A stretch of DNA of 64,000 nucleotides from Gautieria morchelliformis. Its lineage: Eukaryota; Basidiomycota; Agaricomycetes; Gomphales; Gomphaceae. This document shows, in pieces, positions 33,036 to 44,850 of this stretch. The stretch spans positions 62,001 to 126,000 of the forward strand of contig WHVA01000240.1 of NCBI GenBank assembly GCA_015179125.1, in the 5' to 3' direction. The notes under the pieces are model-generated. The model made no database searches, was not told where the DNA came from, and saw nothing but the letters and a program-made list of their open reading frames with translations. Position 1 is the first letter of the stretch. Every line of letters starts with the position of its first letter. The translations under genes and the position numbers were made by a program.

Positions 33036-34721
33036 ATGGGAAATAACAAAAATAAAAGACAGCCCCCCACCAAGTCAACACGAGCAACGAAAAAGGTCAA
33101 AGAACCTCCAGAGGAACTGTTACCTGACATAGCGGGAATTCAGGGCAAAGGTCGGTTTATATATAATGATGCTATTTCAAGCTCACCAGTTATTTAGAAT
33201 CTGTTCAAACTACTAGCACTTTTCGACCGCAACGTCAGGCGGCAAAAAAAGTAACTTTTGAAGACTTAGAATCTGAGTCAGGGTCTTCATATGAGGAAGA
33301 GACCCAGCCGGCTCAAAGTGCATCCGAGTCCGAAGCCGAGCCCAACAACCCTAATAGAGACTCAGAGTCTGAATAGTTAGTAGAGGTGGCAGTTCCCAAA
33401 CAGGTAAAGGATATTGATGAACCTGGTATGCCATCATATTTTTCATTTATAATTTGATGCTCATTTCACGGCCTAGTAATTATCTTGCGTGTTCCGGACG
33501 GCACTGAAGCTGAAGGGTTTGTTGAGCGTGTGAAGCTTCCTGCCAATGTCAGTTACAAGAAGGTCGAGGAACATATCTTCAAAGCGATAGGGTGCTATCA
33601 AACAGTGAAAAAGATGCCGCACCTAGCTTACCGGCTCAAAGGTGTGCAAGATAAACACCTTTCGAAACTGGCAAAAGAAGAGGACTGGGACAACCTTAAG
33701 GATGATGTGAAGGGCGCTCAGGCAAGGAAGAAAAAGGGCGATGCCAGTGGCGTGGAAGTAGACATCGTTCTGGATGAAAGTGTACGTGTGCGTGTGACTT
33801 CGCATGGCAGCCGCATCTGATATTATAAGAATTATAGTACATCGCATCGCTTCGCCATACACTTTCCAGGAAAAGGGACAAAACTGTGACAAATGCAGCT
33901 GGCAGGGGCAAAAAGAAGAAAGCTCGTATTCAGGACTTGAACACCGATTCTGACACTGAAGGATCTGAGATCGAAGAGCATGGCCTACCAACAAAACGGG
34001 AAAGGGATTTCATGGAGGCGTTGAAGGCAGAGTATTCAAACTGTGGCAAACCGGCATGTTCTTCAAAAGTCTGCAAACTGAATAAGAACGGAGAGCACAC
34101 GCATTTATCATGGTGCCAACTCCAGTCCTGGGTAACAGCCTTGGTGAGTACAACCTTTGCATTTATATGTATTACTCACTGCTAATAATGCGAATTTAGG
34201 TTTCTAACATTCACAGGGTCACTCTGAAAGTTCCTCCAAACAACGCTCACTTCCAAGATTTCCATTATCGCAAAGACTCCATTCAAAAAGAGAAGACCGA
34301 TGAAGGGTCAACGGCGAACCTGCCCGGCGCTGCATTGGGTCTTCAAGGATCATTTCCTATGATGATGTTCCCACCAATTGACTATCGAATGTTTGCTCAG
34401 AACATGGTCCTGAACCGCCCTGTTACTCCAGTCAATCCTGACAAGAGACCGGAACAGTTGACCCCTGCGACTCCCGGTGATATCGCTTACCCAAGCATCA
34501 AAGAGTTTCTTGACGATGTCCGTAATTGGCCTGAGGCTAGGGGGCGGAACATTGACGAATTCAAAGGTAAATTTGAAGCAAACAACGTTTACTTCCTAAA
34601 TGAACTGAAGGAGGTGACGGCTGATGTGCTCATGGCCAACATCGGGATGTCATGGGGTGACGCGAATTTCATCAAAGGAGCGGCTAGAAAGGCTATAAGG
34701 AAGCTTGCTAAGAAGGTGTGA
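33036..34721 (+). pseudogene. Agaricomycete accessory protein with SAM-like C-terminus, one in-frame stop
   Basis: Starts MGNNKNKRQPPTKSTRATKK (basic). The introns found keep frame: about 33152-33196, 33426-33476, 33780-33830 and 34144-34216. Later regions: RVPDGTEAEGFVERVKLPANVSYKKVEEHIF, an acidic and then basic linker, and a short Cys/His segment (NCGKPACSSKVCKLNKNGEHTHLSWCQLQSW) resembling a zinc-knuckle-like motif. The C-terminus (YPSIKEFLDDVRNWPEARG ... ANIGMSWGDANFIKGAARKAI) looks like a SAM-type helical bundle. Only one lesion breaks it: TAG at 33374-33376 after RDSESE, within an acidic stretch. Similar multi-copy proteins occur in mushroom genomes in mobile-element surroundings (recollection, not tested). 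Function unknown. Confidence 0.55.
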
Positions 34722-35030
34722 GAGGGAGGGAGGCAAGCAGAATTATGCCAGTAGGACACAATAATTAGATTTACTATATACATCAAAAAGAACAATTTAG
34801 AGAATTATGGATATTTGAGATCGGCGGCCTTAGTACCGTCTGAGGCAGCGCACGGCACATTATTGGTATTTAACCTTGAGGCCGCTACCACCAACACACC
34901 GCAAGAATGTAGATGGTTCACTTGTCACGTGACTTGTCCGCATGTTGACAACAGCTCTGCCTCTCAGACTCGCACAACATAGTTCTTTACTTGTTGTCTG
35001 CCTCTAATTCTCAATATTTGTTATTCCAGA
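34722..35030. other. Short intergenic region
   Basis: No gene seen between the SAM-like gene and the kinase pseudogene. AT-rich at its left end. Confidence 0.5.
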
Positions 35031-37293
35031 TGCCATCAACACCGCCCCAATCTCTCAAGCTTCCGTTGATGACGAGCACACCATATAGCGCCAGTTCCAG
35101 TAAATCTCATGAATCACACATTCGGACCCAGGATGATTTGAAAAAGCTGATGAAGGGTGAGTTCTCCGGTGCGATATTCGAGAGTAATTCTCTGCTTGAA
35201 GAGCGCTGTCGGGCGGATCAAAAAATTGTCGACGCTGTCCTATCCAAACTGGAACCTGGCATGTTCTGGGACAGCCCAACCGACACTTTCAAGGAATGGC
35301 CCAGCCGCACTGGTCCAGAAAGCGCTCATTATGCGCCGTTGGAGTGGTTACTCAACAAGATTCTGTCCATCTCCTCCCAAAAGCTGCCGAATGGCAATAT
35401 CCACCGAGGTCTTCAGTTTTACGTGAACGGTCGGGAAATGGCTGAAGGACTTGACACAGACTCCCCCCTAAAACCAGACCTTGTTGGTTGTCAGTCTGTT
35501 GGTGAGAGCCGAGGCTCGAAGCCGAAGCTCTCATGGAACGAGGCTGAAATTTGCATAGAGGTGAAGAATACTGGCCTGGTTTGATCCTGCAGTCAAGCAC
35601 GTACGGCGCTGTATGTTCACACACCGATTGGATAGACTCTTCGTCACTGTTATCCATTTCAACAATGCAACGATGGGGGTGCACTTCGGATTTTATTCTC
35701 GCATGGGTCTGGTTGTTACGCCGGAACTTGACCTCTCGAAGGAGGGAGGCTTTAAAGGATTTGTCCGCGGAGTGGTTGGGATTAATTCTTGGACCGACAC
35801 AAACCACGCTGGAATCGATACTACTCGTACCATCACAGACATTGCGATTCCCGAGAGGGGTATATTCAAGATTTCGAAAACACTTTGTGACCGACGTTGC
35901 GTTCGCGGACGAGCAACGCGTGTGTATCTTTTGGTCAAGAAGGGTGCGTTTTGACGTTTAGAGATCTGGGCCAGTAGTTAACAATTGGGTTTGAAGATGC
36001 AACCGCCACCGATGGTTCTCCCGCTCAACCTTCGTCCACTCACCGGTATAACTTACGAAGTCACCAACCCCCGCGTTCTCAGCCTGGAAAAGAGACTGAC
36101 GGTCGAGAACCCTTGAGGTTGAAGGGAGGCATATCTTTTCTCTTGCCGGACACTGTCATTCTGAAAGATTCATGGCCATTGAAAACCCATAACGAAGAAG
36201 GCACAATGTTTGGAGCGTTATCGGGTGGATTTGGACTGCCAGACATCCTTGTCTCATACCCTGTCGAGGACGGAATGGATAAGCTCATACCTGATGACGC
36301 AACGTATTGGCCTGTGTGTGCGCCAGAGCCATACGCCGGGGTTAGGCCTGACGAAGAATACATATGCGATCTGTTTTTGAGACCCGAGGGACGTCACTGC
36401 GAGCTGCACAAAGTCCTCGATTGCTCGTGCGTTGCATAGTGCACGCCATGTTGGGTATGTGAACGAAGAGGGCATCGGACATGATTTACCTATAATGGTG
36501 ATCGACAGGGCATTTTGGGCTGTTTAAGAACGGCTGGTTGCACCGGACGTAAGCGTCGGGAACGTCATGCTGATGGATGAAGCTGAGCGGCCGCCTGTGG
36601 CAGAGTACGTACCGTCTTTCACATCAGTCCTTTCGTTTTTTTATGTTTGCTTCAGTTTTGCCGTGACTCGAGAAGTTACTAGATGTGTGGGATTCATATG
36701 CGATGGGGACCAGGCGATTGTTGGATGGATCAGAAGTGGGAATTAGCAAAGCATCGCTCGGTGGGTCTTTAGTTGCTGTGTGCGGCTTGTGATTTACATG
36801 GTTCTAGGGTACGCTGCCTTTCATGTCTCAGGCGCTGATTGTTGCTTGGGACTCTGGAACGCAAGTTGTGCACCAAGTAATTGATGACCTGGAGTCGTTT
36901 ATATGGGTTTTATTTTGGTCGATTCTGGAGATTCTGGAGACCAAGGGGGCACTCGGGCGACTAGAACAGAATTACCGTCAAACGATGCTCTCCGACGAGT
37001 TACCTGTGTTACAAGCTAGGGGAAGTTTCCTTGATAGGTTAAAGCAACAGGATGCCGCGAAAAACTTCTCCACGGGCTTCAAGCCATTCTCCAAACTCTT
37101 GATTCAATGGTTAACGCTTTCTCGGGAGACTGCTCTGGAATGGCTGACACCAGACTTCGTTAAGGTGAACGCCGATGAGTACACTTTACAGGCCACCAAG
37201 CCATACAGGCAGTATGTAACGATTGGGCTTGAATCTCTTTCAGACCTGCCAGAGAGTTGGGATTATGTTAATGAGGGGGGAAATGACAGGTGA
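35031..37293 (+). pseudogene. FunK1-type fungal protein kinase, frameshifted
   Basis: N-terminal FunK1 text begins MPSTPPQSLKLP, with EERCRADQKIVDAVLSKLEPG. The kinase core shows FLLPDTVILKDSWPL and later GTLPFMSQALI. A C-terminal helical part follows (DDLESFIWVLFWSILE ... LESLSDLPESWDYV). Several lesions are visible. A 1-nt offset lies at about 35560-35580, where EVKN and WFDPAVKHVRR are in different frames. The frames conflict around 35955-36010. The catalytic loop near 36541 reads CAC CG GAC GTA AGC, one base short of His-Arg-Asp. The expected Asp-Phe/Trp-Asp metal motif is also not seen. This is most likely a dead kinase. It lies inside the inverted-repeat block. Confidence 0.75.
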
Positions 37294-37491
37294 AGAGAGA
37301 GGATGAGCTGGGAAAGACCGCATGTAACGCATATAATATTATGAGATCCTGTAGCCACTGTAGGAAGAGCGGGCACTTACAATGAGTACTTTTGCACTAC
37401 TAAGTGTTGTTTACCAATATCATCCATCACATTGCAGATAATTTTCAACATTCTGACAACAAAAAAATTACATTACAGTAGTACAACTGCA

Positions 37492-38695
37492 CTACAGATA
37501 GCCACAGTCCTTCATCCACCCTCGCGCATGTCTGCGTGTAATCCGATCCAGTGCCTCGTAGAGAAACATGAATAGCTCAGCCCTCTCCTTACTTGCAACA
37601 CATGCACGGAACTCGGCACCATGACGTCTGAGGTGAGCTTTGATGAAGGAGAATGATTCTTCGATCGGGTTGAGATCGGGCGAGTACGGCGGAAGATACA
37701 TCAGTTTGATTCCTCTGCAAATGCAAGATTAGACACTAGTGAAAACAGTTATAATGGTAAAAACCTTTGGGCACATAAGAGTGAGACCTCAGGTATGTGG
37801 TGAATGGTGCAGTTATCCATAACAAGAACGCTCTGTGGTGCCGGGTAAGGGTTCATTACCTCTAAAAGGCCCTTCAGAAACCCAAGGAACTCTGGACCGT
37901 CATATGCCCCTAATTTGATATGGCTATAGATGATTCCATCTTGTGAGAGCGCCGGAAGGATTGAAAATCTGAGTGGATATTAGCGATACAATAATGGAGG
38001 CCCGTGCACAAATCGTTACCTTTCGCCCCTTTGGAAATGTGCTCGCACTCGAGGCCTACATCCCTTGTAAGCCCATCCCATTAGTCTATACGTTGTGCGA
38101 AGGTCAATTGCGCTTTCATCTGTGAAAACCAAACGGTCCGGTGGTTCACTACCAATATGAAACTGGAAAGCAGTCCGCGAGGCTTCACAGCGCTCTGCGG
38201 CTGCCCGTGAAAGCTGGATTGGAGACAAATATAAAGGTTGTCATTCTTCGAGGATTTAATGACTCACTTTCTTTCTTTGCAAGCCAAGATGTCGAAGGTC
38301 CTCCAGACAGTTGATATACTGACTAAAATACCATGCTGCACCTCTAGCTCTTCGACAAGCTCATCGAGGTAAAGATCGGGCGAGTGTTCAAGAAGCGCAA
38401 GAAGAAACTGTTATAAAATAAAATAAGCTACAGCTAAACACAGACATGAATTACTTACTTCACTCTGAGCTGAGATCATTTTTGACCCATGAGATAGCCG
38501 CTTTGGCTCTGCCACGACGTCTCCAACATCCCGCCAGAGTTTGATTGTGCGTTGAACTACACATAGTGACATATCGAGGTCAATTGCAATATCGGTTGAT
38601 TTCTTGTTGAGCTTGAATTTTTGGTGTATAACGCGATCCCGCAGATCCTTGCTGTACATGTGACGAACAGGTTTAGGGTTTCCAGGGCGAGGCAT
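37492..38695 (-). mobile_element. Tc1/mariner-type (DDE) transposase gene
   Basis: DNA transposase that would cut and paste its element at TA sites. Starts MPRPGNPKPVRHMYSKDLRDRV with helix-turn-helix DNA-binding sequence (STDIAIDLDMSLCVVQRTIKLW). Catalytic segments: FTDESAID (first Asp), SVLVMDNCTIHHIPEV (second Asp), and YLPPYSPDLNPIEESFSFIKAHLRR (final Glu), the layout of the IS630-Tc1-mariner superfamily. Introns at about 38457-38408, 38266-38213 and two further short ones break the frame. A 1-nt offset near 38300 (STVWRT versus LRHLGLQRKK) suggests it is inactive or carries an error. No convincing terminal inverted repeats could be seen close to the gene. Confidence 0.75.
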
Positions 38696-38883
38696 ATGAG
38701 CGATGGTGTGGGTAGTACATACAAGGAGAACGGAAGTTCCCGAAACACACACCCTGACCAAGAATTCTATGACATGAATCGTGCGACAGCATTTGCACCC
38801 TTACTCCCAATGCTGAACCCCAACTCAAGTGTAATTTTCAGGTGTCGAATGGCCACTATCCCGTTTTTATTGGTGAATTTGCT

Positions 38884-39310
38884 ACTTATGCTTACTTTAC
38901 ATCCTCGCTGAGAGGGCCGTCATGCGTCCCAACTACAAGTCCACCACTGTGACTTGAAGCGCCCCTTCTACTCGTACAAGCACGAGCAGTTCCTTCCTGT
39001 CGTCCACCCGCACCCCAACCGACCGCGGCTCCATCACTCCTACCATCAACACCCTCGCGATGACCACCGCCACGTCCCGCGCCTCCACCCGCTACCGCAA
39101 CACCAACCGCGGCGATGCCCTCCCACACCTCGAGGGCCGCCAGCCCAGTCGTGTCACGTCCGCGCTCCCGTCCCTCTACCGGCTGCCGTTTGGGCCGGTA
39201 TCCCCCATGTCCCCTGCGTGGAGTCCCCTGGGTGTCAAGGTGTGTCGACGCCCCCGCACCCTGCTAACCATATGCCCAGTCTCCTCATGATGAGCTCCAT
39301 GTCGTCCATG
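38884..39310 (+). other. C-rich stretch inside the repeat block
   Basis: GC- and Pro-codon-rich text (for example HHSYHQHPRDDHRHVPRLHPLPQ and HMPSLLMMSSMSSMLQSHPHLHP) that leads into arm B. It is probably the 5' continuation of the arm B gene, but no exon structure is clear and no family is recognised. Confidence 0.35.
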
Positions 39311-40021
39311 CTGCAATCGCACCCACACCTGCACCCGTACCTGCACCCGCACCTGCACCCGCACCCGCACCAGCCACCGCCCGCTCCCCCACCACCCCGT
39401 CCTCCTACACCAGCTCGCCCACCCCAGCACCTCCGCGCCCCTCACCCCACCGCATACGTGTGCGCCCCCGCGGTTTCCGAGCCGGCGAAGTTGCCTTATG
39501 GTGCATTGGCACTCGGTGCAGAAGGGATCAAAGATGCTATTACGAACTTTGATGACGCGTATGTTCCACGTTATATGATCCCTCAGATTTTCGGGGCTTA
39601 TGCTACACAGGAGGAAATCCAACATTGAGAATGAACGCCTACCGTCAGATCTCACTGATCCAACGTCAGAAGAAGCTAAGCCCTTCCTCTCCAATCCTAC
39701 GACACCCTCTTCTGGAGATTCTCCTGTAGTGGGTTCTCACCATTAGTACAAAGTAGCAAACAAAAGTAAAACCTGCATTGAACTACATACAGTAAGCTAA
39801 GCTTGACATTGTTCCCCCCTCAGCACCCAAAATGCAAAATAAAAAATGCTTGTTTTATTCGGATTTTTTAGTTCTATGCGCTAGCTATGGTCCACATAGC
39901 TTCAGATATGAAATTTCAAGCGAATCAGAGCGATATCAAGCAAGATATCATTGTTCGAAGTTTGCACGCTAAAACGGAAGCAAATCCGACACACGCCTTA
40001 GGTACTGCAAATGGGTGTAAC
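39310..40021 (+). repeat. Right arm of long inverted repeat (arm B)
   Basis: Inverted counterpart of arm A. The outer ~520 bp match closely and end at GGGTGTAA (40014-40021). Plus-strand reading: a short Pro-Ala/His-Pro repeat of only about 60 bp, then KLPYGALALGAEGIKDAITNFDD..., TQEEIQH*, and in another frame ENERLPSDLTDPTSEEAKPF ... SPVVGSHH*. Relative to arm A it has 54 nt more after GIKD (flanked by AGAT in both arms) and 18 nt less before KLPYG. Confidence 0.8.
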
Positions 40022-40892
40022 AAAAGCCCTGGCGCACAGCCAGCACCATTTTCTCACAAAGAAATTTGTTCTCATCGGTAGTTCAAGTACAGGGGATGTC
40101 AGGGGACACCCTGTTTTCCATTTCCAGTTCCGACACCACACCCAGTTCTGACTCCCATTTCTGACTCCGCTTCCAGTTCCGATTCCATCTCCACCTCCGC
40201 TTTCGGAAATGATTCCACTTCTGGGAGAACTTCCACCAGTTCTGTTCGCCTTGCCAGTTCCACTCCAATTTCCGACTTCCACTCTCGGAACAGTGTCGGA
40301 AATCAAGCGACTTGCGTAATAGGTGGCATCAAGGGTCGATCAAGGGTCAGGGAGGTCAGGAGGATGCAGGATTGATGGCGGGTGCCAAGTGTTGTCCCTG
40401 GCTGCGCAGCGTAGTATAATACGGGCTCGCTGACATTGGGGGTCCTTAGACTTTTCTCTTTGGATTTCCCCTTGTCAGTCAGTTGTGTGGTAGTGTGATC
40501 TCCACAACCAGCCAGGGTTGCCCTTACAGGGGAGTGTTGTAAAATCGGCGATACTTGACTGATGCCCGACCTCTTTTGCGTCTTTGTGTTTTCGTGTGAC
40601 AACCATCATATGCTACTTGTTCCCTTGTGTCTTTTTGGCCCTTCATTCTTTTTCTTATCATCAATCACAAAGGGCTCTGTAGTATAAGTAGCCTACGTTT
40701 GTACAACGACCTCTCAGCTCCTTCTGAAGTCGTCTTAGCCAGAGTTCTTGTCTTAGACCTCTGTGACAATAAGACCTACAATACTGCAGACCCTATCTTC
40801 ATCGGCGATACACCCTATACGTTTGAAGAGTTTGTGGGTGGGTCCTACCGCAACACAGCAGGGGAGCATAGGTGCTACGTGACAGATGTTTG
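40022..40892. other. Non-coding stretch with degenerate TTCCGN/TTCCAN repeat
   Basis: From about 40110 to 40300 the sequence is a degenerate six-base array (TTCCAG, TTCCGA, TTCTGA and relatives). The rest has no clear gene. A short plus frame at 40627-40893 (LCDNKTYNTADPIFIGDTPYTFEEF) lies directly against an LTR fragment and has no known family. Confidence 0.45.
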
Positions 40893-41052
40893 AGAGCATT
40901 CTCAACTCTTGGATACTGGTGCACCAGCATGGCATCAGCACAGCAGCAGCTTGAAGCATTAGTAATAAAAGGACATCATATTTAGTATAAAAGCGGATAG
41001 ATCTCGAGTAGTTGAATAATATCATCATATTTTGTATTTCCTTCGTTCTACA
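40893..41052 (+). mobile_element. Partial copia-type LTR
   Basis: Aligns along its length with 61857-62014, the right-hand LTR of the copia fragment further on. Shared blocks include TGGTGCACCAGCA, TTTAGTATAAA, CATCATATTTT and the end TTCTACA at 41046-41052. The first ~60 bp of the LTR are missing. It abuts the first seven-helix gene unit directly at 41053. Confidence 0.7.
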
Positions 41053-44000
41053 GGGTGTGAAACCAAACTAACCAGTAGGCCGTCTGTACCGTGCCTGCTA
41101 TCCCTGCCTTTTGTTTTCCTGCAACTGCGCTTCATGTGTGTTTTGTTTTGCTAGCTTGCATCCACCTCCTCCTGCCAGTGTACATCATGAGCCGCCTTCT
41201 TTCGCTCACTCTCATGCACCATCGAACCTCGATTGTCCACAAGCAATGCAATTACCTCATACCATCAATGGCTAGATCATCTTCGCACAGGAAAAGTGCT
41301 CTACCGCCTGGCCGCGTTCGCCCTTTTCTTACCTCTGTTTTCGCTCCTGTCTGCTTGTTCACGCTTCCCGATTACTTCCTCCACCCCTGATTCGAGCTCT
41401 TCGGCTCCATCGCTCCATCGCACTCAGACCGACTCGCTCTCTCACACGGCCCCTCTCTTTCCGGATAAATCCCGAGCGGCCGCATAGCTGTAGCACTCGC
41501 CACCTTCCGTGCGCAGCTGTCCAGTTCGCTTTACCCTCGTCGCAGCCGCCTGGTTCCGCCTTTTGTTACCACTGTTCTCATCTCTTGGTTCACGCTTCCC
41601 TACGACCTCGCCCTCTGAGTCGAGTTCTTCAGCTCCCTCACAGAGTACAGCTCGAGTCGGGCCGTCACGCCCTTCCCAACCCAGCCTTTCTACATAAGTC
41701 CCGGGCACCTGTGTAGCAGTTGCCATCCCGCTGTTCGCGTCTGTAAGGCATTCTGCTCCCCTTGCATACCCTCAGAGCACTCGGTCGAATGCAGATGGTG
41801 CGCATCCAGAGCATCAGCCAAGCAATGCCATCCCATGTACAATGCTTGGTCATGCGGAGACGACCAGGAAAGCACTAAAGATAGACGAGTCCCTCATGCT
41901 GCTCTGCTAGACGTCCCCGTCAAGAACTTGTATGGTATCTCTGCCAGGTTTGATTTTCCCGTGATTCTCTAGCGTATTCGTTCTCCAATCCTCTTTTGAC
42001 TCGTCTATCTTTTTATAAACGTAGCTAGAGCTCACTGCGTCCTTTAGGTTGCCAACATGCTTACCGCAAATTGCATGGGTCATGAAACCGTGACATTGCA
42101 GCTCAGAAGTTCAAAATGACGTCCATAGATGTGGGGCGATAGAGACGTACAAGGAAGAATACATAGAACACGTGAGAAACAGGGATGAACCAATGGATAA
42201 TATATCCTAACAATGAATAACGACCGTTAGCGACTAAAAAGGGATGAACCAATGGATAAGCCTAACAATGAATAATGACTGTGAAATCAAACCAGAAAGA
42301 AAAACTACAGGGCCAAGCCCTCGCCTGTACCCTTTGTTTCTTGCCTAATATCGCATACGCTATCGCCGGAGACCACGCTCTCGGCATCGAAGACTTCTCC
42401 ATGCGCATTGGAGGCTCTTTGTGTGCCTGGAGACCTTCTGCGCCTGAACATCAAAGTATTGAGAATGGGGTTGAACCTTCTCCAAAACATCAAGGCGTCA
42501 AGAAATTCCTGACATAGCAGTTCCAGAGACGGAATTGCTACAACAACAATATAGGTCTCACCTTGCTCGTGCCAAAGATAAGAAATGCAACGAGAGGGGC
42601 TATGGCAGTTGGAGCTGGTGAGTACTAGTACGGTCGCCATGGCACGATGACGGCTAAAACGCACTTCCCGCTTGCAGCATGTCGACCCACACAGGAGTGA
42701 AGGACAATCCAGTTCCATTAGGGCCACTAAGGGCATCGATTCCCAAAACGCGAAGCACAGTTGCCATATATGCCCTTTCACGGTGGCAAGTCCGTATGTA
42801 GCCGAGCAGATATCCATGCAGATGATCAGATTCAGGATTCAAGAAACACCAGCATATGGGAAAGAGAACATACACGGCGACCACAACACGATATAGGCAA
42901 AAAATGATGACCCGAAAGACCACAGAGAGTGAGACTTGAAGTCCGTTTCCTCCAGTCCGTCGGAAAAACAGCCAATAACGGTACAGAACGCGGATGATGC
43001 AGACTTTGAGGACGATCAGCGAAGTTTTACAGCGAGAATCCACTTACCATCAAAGATGAGAGTAGCGATCAAGATGGTGATCAATACCGCGTACTGGCAG
43101 AGAAGCCTGGAGAGGCGGTCAATTGTCTCGCTGGCATAATGTATAGGAAGTGCTCACAAAGTGGTACCCGGAAAAAAAACACAATAAAAACTGGACTGAA
43201 AGTAGTCAAATGACTTGTAGAGGGAAGGGATTACACATGGTCAGACAAGACGTTGCCATATAAGAAACAAGATGTTTACTGAAGTCATACCGAGAGCCGG
43301 CAACGAGAACGCCAGTAAAGACAAGTAAGGCGCTGACAGAAGCTGTTGTGGTTAAGAAAGGTCCCATAAAAACCCATTCCAGATGAGGCAAATGAGATTT
43401 ACCGTGGCTCTCGTCGATCGAATTGGTCCAGCGGTGAGAGGCCCGTGGATGGCAGCTCTGATATCCAACCACAGCTATGTATGTCTGAATTGTGTACTCG
43501 CAATGACGATAAAATAACACAGCTACCTGAACAATCAATGCGCACATAGCAGTATCTGTCATCACCAGAGCTCCGGAGACCAGTGCTGCCTGACCCAAGC
43601 ACTCCGTGTCGGAGTGGATGAATGGAAGACGCCTGTAATCTATGCTGGCTGGGCCCAAACGGTATAGTCTGCCGTAGTCCGTGGTAAAGTGCTGTGACCC
43701 GGAATACAAAAAGGCTTGACTCACCCGATAGAGAAGGTTATGCTGGAAAATATCCACGTGAAACAAAAGTTAAGAAATGACAGATTCCGTGGCGTCTTTT
43801 TGGGAAAGATGCAGAAAAGGAGGAGGATGGGAAGTCCAATGTGGCCGCCGATTATCTGTAGCGCAAGGTATATGGCCTGCTGCTGCCTCAGCTCTGCAAA
43901 AGATCCGAACTAAGCAGGCGAAGAGGGTAGTAAGTGAAATCAATGAGTTTCACATACCTTCATCTTGTCGGTTCATGCTGTCCAGGATAGCCGAGGCATT

Positions 44001-44850
44001 CGGTGTGAGCAGGAGTTGCACGTTATCAGCACTGTGTCCATCAAAATGGCACAATGCTATTTGGGCTAGTACCGCTACATGTCAGATGCATCTGCAAAGT
44101 AGCAATTTGTGACCGACGACATTACTGTTCAGATCATGTTGGACCCTAGCCAACAGCAACTCCTCTGCATAAGGAGCGCCCCCGCACAACCATCCCATTG
44201 CCGCACCCTGGATTTCGTCATTTGAGCAGCAGCCATGAGTTCCAAGGCAATCGGTGGGTGACCCCTCGAGTGGGCACTTGATTGATGGCTCGTACTTCAG
44301 TCGAACTTCCACAGCGAGTAAATAGTTCACCTGTAACACCATCGTACCGTTGGGAAGAGGGGCAGACAATGGAATGTATTCTGGATCAATGTGATCTCTA
44401 ATGGCTGAACGCAGACATAAGTTCTCTGCGCAAGGTCTCGACTTGAGTATTGCACTTACTGCTTGAACATGTGGCAGCAGAGATGAAGACTAGCATCACA
44501 AAAGTCCCGAGCATTGTCGCGAGCACAAGGAGAAATTTTCAAGTAGAAGAATTGACTTGCGCGAGAACTGCAGACGGTTTCGGTTATATAAGAGTCGTAC
44601 TAGAAGTGAGATGATCAATTGCCACAATGAAGGTCAGTGGCTGTGTTGCGTATACTCACTGGTCTCACTTGGCCAGTGATTTGAAATGGTTACAGTTCCC
44701 AGAAGGGAGACGTGGTGCACTGGTGCTTCATACTAGAAAGAAGCCCACCACAGAAGCTGCCGGGTCAGTTGATCGAATGGACAGCTGCAAAGTGGCAGCG
44801 GAACACCACAGAAGGGAATAGGATATGGGAAATATACGGAGGCATTCTTA
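41053..44850 (-). repeat. Amplified unit, copy 1 (carries a seven-helix gene)
   Basis: Starts GGTGTGAAACCAAACTA, as does copy 2 at 47077. Shared landmarks include ATGAGCCGCCTTC, CTCTGCTAGACGTCC, TTTTTATAAACGTAGCTAGAGCTCACTGC and CCAACATGCTTA before the gene's 3' end, and AATGAAGGTCAGTGGCTGTGTT beyond its 5' end. In this copy the segment containing TGTTCACGCTTCCC is tandemly doubled (about 41290-41470 and 41520-41700); copy 2 has it once. Confidence 0.75.
42305..44514 (-). CDS. Receptor-like seven-helix membrane protein, copy 1
   Basis: Agaricomycete orphan multi-helix protein. The ATG at 44514 gives a signal peptide (MLGTFVMLVFISAATCSS), intron, then a Cys-containing ectodomain (SAPLPNGTMVLQVNYLLAVEV, LGTHGCCSNDEIQG). 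Helices in order include IYLALQIIGGHIGLPILLLFC, FLNFCFTWIFSSITFSIG, TECLGQAALVSGALVMTDTAMC, FLTTTASVSALLVFTGVLVAG, VFRVIIFCLYRVVVAVYVLF and RAYMATVLRVLGI. The cytosolic tail ELLCQEFLDALMFWRRFNPILNTLMF ends at 42305. Around ten short introns split it. Resemblance to the mushroom GPCR-like family (E/LCxxQAAL motif) is by pattern memory; ligand and coupling are unknown. No lesion was found by eye, though not every join was checked. Confidence 0.55.

Noticed and set aside
37294-38883. Terminal inverted repeats immediately flanking the mariner-type transposase
   Set aside because: A weak match was tried between CACTTACAATGAGTAC (about 37374) and the inverse of the right flank, but too few bases agree to claim it.
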